This document shows positions 1-7,400 of a stretch of DNA of 64,000 bases, piece after piece. A program made the position numbers and the translations under genes. This DNA comes from Herbaspirillum sp. RV1423. GTDB taxonomy: Bacteria; Pseudomonadota; Gammaproteobacteria; Burkholderiales; Burkholderiaceae_D. The notes beneath the pieces are model-generated. The model was not told the origin of the DNA, searched no databases, and saw nothing but the letters and a program-made list of their open reading frames with translations. Location of the stretch: positions 248,001 to 312,000 of the forward strand of contig NZ_CBXX010000004.1 of assembly GCF_000577615.1 (NCBI RefSeq), read 5' to 3'. Each line of letters begins with the position of its first letter. The first letter of the stretch is position 1.

Positions 1-1
1 A

Positions 2-1516
2 TCGCATACTCCATCCTTCCGCCGACTCGCTTTCAGCGCCTTGGTATTATCGGCAGTGACCGGATGCGCCTCCATCGCGCCGCAAGCATTGAGCAACGCG
101 GAAATATCCGCCACGCTGCAAGCCGACAAGCAGGCGCTGAGCAAAGACGTCGAGCCGCTCAACGGTCCATTGACGCTGGATGAGGCAATTGCCCGCGCCA
201 TCAAGTACAACGCCGATCGCCGGCTGAAAATGATGGAAGAAGCGCTGGCTACAGGCACGCTGGAAGCTGGCAACTACGACATGCTGCCGAAACTGGTGGC
301 CTCGGCCGGCTACCGCGATCGCAGCAATGACTACATCACCCGCAGCCAGGATTCGGTGACCGGACAGCAATCTCTGGCCAACCCGTTTATTTCCTCCGGC
401 CGCAGTGCGACAACGACCGATCTGACTTTCTCCTGGAGCCTGCTGGACTTCGGTCAAAGCTATTACGCGGCCAAGCAGAATGCCGACCGCGTACTGGTCG
501 CGCAGGAGCGCCGCCGCAAGGCGCTCCACATATTGATTCAGGACGTGCGCACTTCGTATTGGCGCATGGTCGCGGCGCAATCCCTGAAAGACAAGGTGCA
601 AAGCGCCATCGCCGACGCAGAAAAAGCCTTGAAAGACGCGGAACGCGCCGAAAACGAACGACTGCGCAATCCGCTCGACGCGCTGCGGTTCCAGCGGCAA
701 TTGCTGGAAAACCTGCGCCTGCTGGAAGCCGTGGAGCAGGAACTGTCTGCCGCCCGCATCGAACTGGCTTCGCTGACCAGCCTGCCGCTCGGCACCGACT
801 ACACCGTTTCCACGCCTGCCGTGGAAACGGCGAAAACCTGGCTTGACCTGCCTATCGCACAACTTGAAGAACAGGCGCTGATGCGCAATGCCGATCTGCG
901 CGAAAGCATGTACAACGCCCGCATCGCGCAGCAGGAAACGCGTCGGACCATGCTGCGGTTATTCCCCGGCCTGTCCTTCAACTACGGTTACAAAACCAGC
1001 GACGACAGCTATCTCATCAACCAGCACTGGAGAGAGGCCGGCGTCCAGGTTTCCTTCAACCTGTTCAACCTGCTCGCCATCCCCAGCCAGAAACGCCTGG
1101 CCGATGCCGGTGTGAGCCTCGCCGAACAAAAACGCATGGTGACGCAGATGGCCGTGCTCACGCAACTTCACATCGCGCGCCTGCAATACGCCAATGCGCT
1201 GCACCAGTTTGACCGTGCCGATGCGATCGCCAATGTCGAGAACCGCATCGCCGACCACGTCACCAACCAGACCCTCGCCGAAAAACAAACCCAGCTTGAT
1301 CGGGTCTCCCAGCAAACCTCGCAGATCCTGGCGCAATTGCGGCGTTACCAGGCAATGGCTACTGTGCAGACCGCTTCATCGCGACTGCAAGCCACGCTAG
1401 GCATGGAACCCGTCATCGCCGACACCGCCGGCGAGTCGGTGCAGGAACTGGCGGCAGCGGTGCACAAGTCGCTGCAAGCCTGGGATAGCGGTCAACTGCC
1501 AGAGACGAAAAATTAA
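2..1516 (+). CDS. TolC-family outer-membrane efflux/secretion lipoprotein (5' end outside window)
   Basis: This is an outer-membrane channel component of the TolC/OprM type, expected to form the exit duct of a tripartite exporter. The reading frame is open from base 2, so the true start lies upstream. The first in-frame residues form a hydrophobic signal ending in VTGC with the lipobox Cys at bases 65-67, so the protein is probably a lipoprotein. The sequence has the long helical, Ala/Gln/Leu-rich repeats of the family, including the typical PLTLDEAIARA stretch near the N-terminus and a second structural repeat in the C-terminal half. It is followed after 10 bp by an HlyD-type adaptor and heads the adhesin/export operon. 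The family is clear. The substrate (the adhesin at 4477-9729) is inferred from context only. Confidence 0.88.
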   Translation, partial: SHTPSFRRLAFSALVLSAVTGCASIAPQALSNAEISATLQADKQALSKDVEPLNGPLTLDEAIARAIKYNADRRLKMMEEALATGTLEAGNYDMLPKLVASAGYRDRSNDYITRSQDSVTGQQSLANPFISSGRSATTTDLTFSWSLLDFGQSYYAAKQNADRVLVAQERRRKALHILIQDVRTSYWRMVAAQSLKDKVQSAIADAEKALKDAERAENERLRNPLDALRFQRQLLENLRLLEAVEQELSAARIELASLTSLPLGTDYTVSTPAVETAKTWLDLPIAQLEEQALMRNADLRESMYNARIAQQETRRTMLRLFPGLSFNYGYKTSDDSYLINQHWREAGVQVSFNLFNLLAIPSQKRLADAGVSLAEQKRMVTQMAVLTQLHIARLQYANALHQFDRADAIANVENRIADHVTNQTLAEKQTQLDRVSQQTSQILAQLRRYQAMATVQTASSRLQATLGMEPVIADTAGESVQELAAAVHKSLQAWDSGQLPETKN

Positions 1517-1526
1517 GCCGGCAACC

Positions 1527-2396
1527 ATGCGAACAATCAAGCCAGGCAGGAAATGGCAAACGCTGCAAGCGATGGCTGTGCTGGCAGCAGCCGGAATGGC
1601 GACCGCAATATCAGGCACTGCCTTGGCCACCGAACCGCTCAGACCTGCCGCGGCTGCACCGGCCAAACCGGCTGTATCGGCAACGACGACGCAAAATGCT
1701 CAGGCCGCGCCGGGCATGCTCGACAAACGTGAAATCCGCGCCCAGCTTGCTCCCGTGCGCTACACCACGATCGCCGCCGAAATCGGCGCGGTCGTCGCGC
1801 GGCTGCCGGTTCCTGAAGGCGGACGCTTCCAGCGCGGCCAACCCCTGGTGCAATTCGACTGCGCAGTGCAAAACGCCCAACTCAACAAAGCCAGGGCAAT
1901 CCTTAACGCCGCCGACAAGGGGTGGCAAGCCAACAAGCGCCTGGCCGAACTCAACTCCGTCGGCAAAGTTGAGCTCGACAATTCGGAGGCCGAGGTCGCC
2001 AAGAGCCGCGCGGACGTGGCGGCGCAAGCCGCCATTGTGGCCAAATGCGCAATCGCCGCACCTTTCAGCGGCCGGATTGCGGAGCAAAAGATACGCGAGC
2101 AGCAATTCGCCCAACCTGGTCAGGCGCTGCTTGAAATCCTCGATGACAGCTCCCTCGAACTGGAGTTCATCGTGCCGTCCCGGTGGCTCGCCTGGGTCAA
2201 GCCCGGCAGCACTTTCCAGGTGCGCATCGATGAAACCGGCAAAGCCTATCCGGCCAAAGTCCAGCGCCTGGGCGCCCGGGTGGATCCGGTGAGTCAATCG
2301 GTCAAAGTTGTCGGCGTTATCGACGGGAAATTCAATGAATTGATGGCCGGCATGAGCGGTGCCGTGATGTTCCGCCCGGAAGAGCAACACCAATAG
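1527..2396 (+). CDS. HlyD/RND-type periplasmic adaptor protein
   Basis: This is a membrane-fusion (adaptor) protein that would bridge an inner-membrane component to the TolC-like channel encoded 10 bp upstream. The 289-residue product has an N-terminal hydrophobic signal segment (about residues 13-35) and an Ala/Pro-rich linker. A biotinyl-lipoyl-like half motif (VPEGGRFQRGQPLVQFD) follows, then a short helical hairpin and the returning lipoyl half (APFSGRIAEQ). A beta-barrel region completes it. It is short compared with RND adaptors of 350-400 residues because the hairpin is small. No inner-membrane pump gene lies next to it. The only membrane-embedded partner in the operon is the M50/HlyD fusion at 11128-13230. 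The family assignment is firm and the partnership is inferred. Confidence 0.85.
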   Translation: MRTIKPGRKWQTLQAMAVLAAAGMATAISGTALATEPLRPAAAAPAKPAVSATTTQNAQAAPGMLDKREIRAQLAPVRYTTIAAEIGAVVARLPVPEGGRFQRGQPLVQFDCAVQNAQLNKARAILNAADKGWQANKRLAELNSVGKVELDNSEAEVAKSRADVAAQAAIVAKCAIAAPFSGRIAEQKIREQQFAQPGQALLEILDDSSLELEFIVPSRWLAWVKPGSTFQVRIDETGKAYPAKVQRLGARVDPVSQSVKVVGVIDGKFNELMAGMSGAVMFRPEEQHQ

Positions 2397-2426
2397 ATCG
2401 AAAAATCTTATCAAGGGAGAAGGCAC

Positions 2427-3350
2427 ATGCGGAACCGATCGAATAAAACATGTCACCAGGTTGCCCAACTTGGCGTCTTGACCGCGGCATTGATGGGCAG
2501 TACCGGCAGCTACGCCTGCCCGGCCGATCCTTTCATCTCGGCGGTCTGCATCATGGCCGTGGCGGGCAGTCAGTACACGGCTGGTTTCGACAGCTACGTG
2601 CTGGCCAACGGCCAGGCACTCAACACCAATTCCTATCAGGCCCTGTACGCCCTCATCGGCACCACTTACGGCGGCACTACCAGCGCATTCAATCTGCCCA
2701 ATCTGCAAGGACGCGTGGTGGTTGGCGCCGGTTATCAGGCTGCCACTGGCCTCAACTACCCAGTCGGTGCAGCGCAAGACAATAGCCCGGCTATCCAGTT
2801 GACGGCCGCGCAGTTGCCGGCCCACTTCCATCTGCTGAACTCCGCCTCCTCGCCGATCCAAGTCGCCGGCGGCGGCGTGTCGCTCAACTTTCAGAATGTC
2901 AACTTCGTCACCAGTCTGGCGGCGGTCACCGCGACAACGACGCTGACGAACGTACAAGCCTCGACGGACGGCAGCGCACTGCAACTGTATGCGTCTCACG
3001 GCGGGACCACCACCAACGAGCCCTTGAACGCCTCGCTCACCCTCACCTCCGGCGCGGCCGCCAAGATATATTCCGATGCCAGTCCCTACGTAGCAATGAA
3101 AGCTGGTTCCACCGGCAGCATTCGCGGTACCGCTCCCGTCAGCTTCGTCGGCAACCCGACCACCACACTGGCCGGCACCGCCACCACGAGCATGGTTGGC
3201 ACGCCGTCAGCCAGCCTGACGCCATTCAATGCATCGATCAGCGGAGCAACCGCCGCAGCCGGCGCCAACGGACCGGTCAATATCATGCCGTCCTATATCG
3301 CACTGCGGTATTTCATTGCCGTTTCCGGCCTGTATCCGGTCTCCAACTAA
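2427..3350 (+). CDS. Secreted phage-tail-collar-domain protein (microcystin-dependent-protein-like)
   Basis: The 307-residue product carries an N-terminal signal-like segment (about residues 12-30, ending near SYACPADPF). A tail-collar fold follows: the ANGQALNTNSYQALYALIGTTYGG block and the LPNLQGRVVVGAG block are the two signatures of that family. The rest is Ser/Thr/Ala-rich beta sequence, probably a fibre-like or surface-exposed shaft, ending in a hydrophobic YIALRYFIAVSG segment typical of these proteins. A strong AAGGGAGAAGG ribosome site precedes the ATG. It sits within the exporter/adhesin operon and not among phage genes, so it is probably a surface or secreted accessory and not a prophage remnant. 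The function is unknown. Four closely spaced cysteines sit near the mature N-terminus. Confidence 0.8.
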   Translation: MRNRSNKTCHQVAQLGVLTAALMGSTGSYACPADPFISAVCIMAVAGSQYTAGFDSYVLANGQALNTNSYQALYALIGTTYGGTTSAFNLPNLQGRVVVGAGYQAATGLNYPVGAAQDNSPAIQLTAAQLPAHFHLLNSASSPIQVAGGGVSLNFQNVNFVTSLAAVTATTTLTNVQASTDGSALQLYASHGGTTTNEPLNASLTLTSGAAAKIYSDASPYVAMKAGSTGSIRGTAPVSFVGNPTTTLAGTATTSMVGTPSASLTPFNASISGATAAAGANGPVNIMPSYIALRYFIAVSGLYPVSN

Positions 3351-3355
3351 CCGCC

Positions 3356-3383
3356 GCGGCTGCGCCGCACCCGGCGCAGCCGC
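3356..3383. repeat. Perfect 12-bp-stem GC hairpin between tail-collar and Sel1 genes
   Basis: GCGGCTGCGCCG, a 4-base loop (CACC), then CGGCGCAGCCGC form a perfect inverted repeat immediately after the stop codon at 3350. No T-run follows, so it is not a canonical intrinsic terminator. It may stabilise the upstream transcript or partially attenuate transcription toward the Sel1 gene and the giant adhesin. Confidence 0.6.
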
Positions 3384-3414
3384 CGCATTCCTGATTGTCA
3401 TTGCCCGCTTGCGC

Positions 3415-4392
3415 ATGAACACTCCTCGCCACGGTTGCCTTCAAATACTCGTGATTGCCGCGTTGTTGCTCGGCAGCGGAACGGTGCATGCCGCACGGGA
3501 CAAGGCGCTCGATAAAGCCCTGGATCTCGCGCAGGCGGCGCTCGCCGCAAAAGACTACAAGAAGGCTTATGCCTTGTACCTGCGTCAGAACGAACGCAGC
3601 GGTCTGGCGCAGTTCGTGGTGGGCATGTTTTATCAGGAAGGCTGGGGCCGCCCACGCGATCCGGCAGTAGCTTGCGGCTGGTTCGAAAAAGCCGCACAAC
3701 GCAAAGTGCCGACCGCCGAAAACAACTGGGCCGACTGCCTGGCGCAAGGCATTGGCCGCCCACCGGACATTCCCTCCGCCCTGAAGTGGTATGAACTGGC
3801 TGCGCAGCACGGGCATCTGCTGTCTGCCTGCAACGCTGCCGACTATTACATCCAGGGCAAGGGAGTGCCCCAGGATGTGCAGCGCGGCATCGACCTCTGC
3901 ACATCAGTCGCGCAAGCTTCCTCGCCTCCGGCCATGCTCCGGCTGGCAGACTATTATGAGCAAGGCAACTTCGTGCAGCAGGACTTGCCGCGTGCACGCG
4001 CCTGGTATCAGGAGGCCGCCGCCCTCAATAACGCCGAGGCGCAATATCATCTCGGCGTAATGCTGGCGCAGGGCGAAGGCGGCCCGGCCGACCTGCAGGC
4101 CGGCGTGTTCTGGTTGGAAACGGCTGCCGGCGCCGGCTATGTGCCGGCCTACCTGCCCACAGCCCTGCTGTATGCAAAACTCCCTGTCGAACCTGATACC
4201 GGCATGTTGTCAGCCGAACATCTGGCCAAGGCGTATCTATGGAATAGCGCCGCCAAAGCCACGGTCACCGATGCCGCCGGGCGCGCGGCCATTGAGCGTC
4301 TCGACGGCATGATCGGCACCGTCATGCCGGCCGCCTGGCGGGCGCAGTTGGATCAACAGGTTGCCGCACATTTGGCCCAATATGCGCACTGA
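3415..4392 (+). CDS. Periplasmic Sel1-repeat (TPR-like) protein
   Basis: The protein has 325 residues from the ATG at 3415. That start is preferred over in-frame upstream codons because it is followed by a clean signal peptide (LQILVIAALLLGSGTVHA). The mature region is a chain of Sel1-type repeats of about 36 residues, visible as recurring A..WY..AA..G...A...LG..Y..G.G blocks (for example ALKWYELAAQHGHL and ARAWYQEAAALNNAEAQYHLGVMLAQGEGG). Such repeats act as protein-interaction scaffolds. It lies between the tail-collar gene and the adhesin gene in the same direction, so an assembly or regulatory role in adhesin export is plausible, but it is inferred only from location. The upstream gap contains a strong hairpin. 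Confidence 0.85.
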   Translation: MNTPRHGCLQILVIAALLLGSGTVHAARDKALDKALDLAQAALAAKDYKKAYALYLRQNERSGLAQFVVGMFYQEGWGRPRDPAVACGWFEKAAQRKVPTAENNWADCLAQGIGRPPDIPSALKWYELAAQHGHLLSACNAADYYIQGKGVPQDVQRGIDLCTSVAQASSPPAMLRLADYYEQGNFVQQDLPRARAWYQEAAALNNAEAQYHLGVMLAQGEGGPADLQAGVFWLETAAGAGYVPAYLPTALLYAKLPVEPDTGMLSAEHLAKAYLWNSAAKATVTDAAGRAAIERLDGMIGTVMPAAWRAQLDQQVAAHLAQYAH

Positions 4393-4416
4393 CCTGCTCA
4401 AAAACTTGACTACAAT
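4389..4416 (+). promoter_or_regulatory. Possible sigma70 promoter before the adhesin gene
   Basis: CTGACC (4389-4394) and TACAAT (4411-4416) are separated by 16 bp, about 60 bp upstream of the adhesin ATG. The -10 is good and the -35 is weak. It would allow adhesin expression separate from the upstream exporter genes. This is a pattern match only. Confidence 0.3.
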
Positions 4417-4476
4417 ACTTCAACACGCTCCTGACTCCATGAGCGCCGGCATCAACGTCACTTCGGGACTCTCGCC

Positions 4477-7400
4477 ATGAACAGTACAGCCTCCCACCGC
4501 TCTCTCGATCCGCTCGTCATCGACGCGGCCAAACCGATCCGGGCGCGCCTGCAACGCACCCCGCATCGACTGGCGTTGGAACAACGCTTCATGTTCGACG
4601 GCGCCGCCGCGGTGGACGCCGCCCACGCCCATGCCGCCGCCGACACTGCCGCGCTAGCCAAGATTGCCGAAGTACCCGCCGCGGTCGAAGTGCGCGCTGC
4701 AGATCCGGGCAAGAACGACCAGAAGAAAGAAGTGGTCATTGTCGACACCTCGGTGGCCAACTATAAAACACTGGAAGCGAGCATTCGCGCAGGCGTAGGC
4801 ATTGTCGAAATCGACGGCAGCAAGGACGGCCTGGCGCAAATCGCCAAATGGGCGGAGACGCAAAGCGGCTACGATTCGATCAGCATCCTGTCGCATGGCA
4901 GCGATGGTCAACTGCATCTGGGCACCACCACGCTCACCGATGCCAGCCTGTCGGACACCCAGGTCCAGGCCGAGCTGGCCGAATTGGGGCACTCCCTCAA
5001 AGCCGGCGGCGATTTGCTGCTGTACGGCTGCAATATTGCTGAAAACCAGGATGGCCAGACCTTCGTCAATGACCTGTCCAAAGCGACCGGCGCCGATGTC
5101 GCCGCCTCCAGCGACGCCACCGGCAGCGCCTCCCTGGGCGGTGACTGGACGCTGGAATACCACACCGGCACGATCGACGCCACCACGCTGGCGGCAAGCG
5201 ATTATCAAGGCCTCCTGACCAGCACAACATTTGATTTTGAAACCGTAACGCAAGGCACAATCAGCAAAACAATCACACAGACAATTGGCTCGGACACGAT
5301 GGTCATCACCTCGACCGATGCCAATATGCTGGTCGACACCGAGACCTTTGCTTTTGGATCGGACGTGCCGAATGCTTCCGGTGTGGTGATGGCAACGGGA
5401 GAAGGCGGTCTCTATACCGAGTCGCAACTCACCCTCACCGTTGCCGGCGGAAAAACCTTTGACCTGACCTCATTCACGCTGGCGATTCTTGGCGGCGACG
5501 GCCAGACCATTACCCTCACCACGAGCAAGGGAAGTGAAACCTTCACGGCCAACTTCGTCGGCAATTCCTGGGTACTCAATCTGTCCTCGGCCACGCATCC
5601 GAGTTATTTCACCGGCGTGAGCAGTGTCTCGATCACCACCGCCGATCCCGCCCACGTCTTCGAATGGGGCTTCGACAACATCGTCCTCAGCAACATCACC
5701 GATCCCAATGCACCGCCGACCACGACCGTGGCAACTGCCGCCCTGCAGCACGATACAGGCGTTAGCGGCACCGACTTCATCACCAACGTTGCCGGCCAGA
5801 CTATCAGCGGCACCCTGTCGGCCAACCTGGTCACGGGCGAATCGGTTCAGGTCTCGTTCGATGGCGGCGCCAACTGGGTTACCGCCACGAGTACGGTCGG
5901 CTCCAACGCCTGGTCCGTCAACACCACGCTGTCCGGCAGCAATACTTTCGAAGCCCGCGTGACCAACAGCAATGGCAGCAGCACCGCCTACACGCACACT
6001 TATGCACTCGATACCACAGCACCGTCCGTCACCTTCAGCAACCCGGCGTTGTCGAACGATACCGGCAGCAGCAGCACCGATTTCATCACCAACAACCCTG
6101 CCCAGACCATCACCGCCACGCTCAGCGCCGCACCGGCGGGCAGCGATGTCGTCTATGGCTCGCTCGACAACGGCACCACCTGGACCGATATCACCAGCAA
6201 AGTTTCCGGCACCACGCTGACCTGGAACGGCGTCACGCTGACGAGCAGCAACACGCTCCTGCTCAAGGTGCAGGATGCCGCCGGCAACGACGGCACGGCC
6301 ACCAGCCATGCCTATACGCTCGACACCACCGCACCCGCCACCAGCGTCGCCAGCGCCGCCTTTTCCAACGACAGCGGCACATCCGCCAGCGACTTCATCA
6401 CCAGCACGGCGGCGCAAACCGTCAGCGGCACCCTGTCGGCCAACCTTGCCAGCGGTGAAACCGTGTATGTCTCGCTCAACAACGGCGCCACCTGGACTGC
6501 CGCCACCGCTGCCGTCGGCGCCAACACCTGGACGCTGGCTGGCGTCACCCTGACGGGTAGCGACACGCTGAGGGTCAGGGTCAGCGACGCGGCAGGCAAT
6601 AATGGCGCCGCGCTGGTGCAAGCCTATGTCCTCGACACCACCGCGCCGTCGATCTCCTTCAGCAATGTGGCGCTGTCGGCCGACACCGGCGCCAGCAGCA
6701 CCGACTTCATCACCAAAACCCCCGCGCAGACCGTCACGGCAACTCTCAGCACGACGCTGGCCGGCGGCGACATCGTCTACGGTTCGCTCGACAACGGCGC
6801 CTCCTGGACCAATATCACCAGCAAGGTTTCTGGCACCACGTTGACGTGGAACGGCATCACGCTGACCGGCAGCAACACCTTGATGCTGCGCGTCACCGAC
6901 GCGGCCGGCAATGACGGGACCGTCAACAGCCATGCCTATACGCTCGATACCAGCGCCCCGGCCACGCCCGGCACGCCGGTGCTCAGCAGCGCCAGCGATA
7001 GCGGCGTATCGAACAGCGACGGCATTACCAACGACACCACGCCGACTTTCACCGGCAGCGCCGAGAGCGGCAGCACCGTCAGCATCTTCGATGGCGCCAC
7101 CTTCCTCGGCACCACGATAGCAAGCGGCGGCGGCTGGACCTTCACCTCCGGCGCGCTGGCCAACGGCAGCCACACCATCACCGCCACGGCCACCGACAGC
7201 GCCGGCAACGTCTCGGCCGCCTCCGGCGCATTGAGCATCTCGACCGACGACGTCGCGCCTTCCACGATCTCGGTCTCGGTGCCGGCCAATGGCACCTATT
7301 ACAGCGGCCAGTCGCTCGACTTCACCGTCAATTTCAACGAGGCGGTCATCGTCGACACCACCGGCGGCACCCCGCGCATCGCGATGGTGGTCGGCGCGAC

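Noticed and set aside
2427..3350. Prophage origin for the tail-collar gene
   Set aside because: No other phage gene, integrase or attachment site is nearby, and the protein has a signal peptide and sits within the exporter operon.
5470..7173. Minus-strand open frame of 567 codons opposite the adhesin
   Set aside because: Low-complexity Gly/Ala/Arg composition mirrors the repetitive Ig units on the plus strand; it has no ribosome site or domain.
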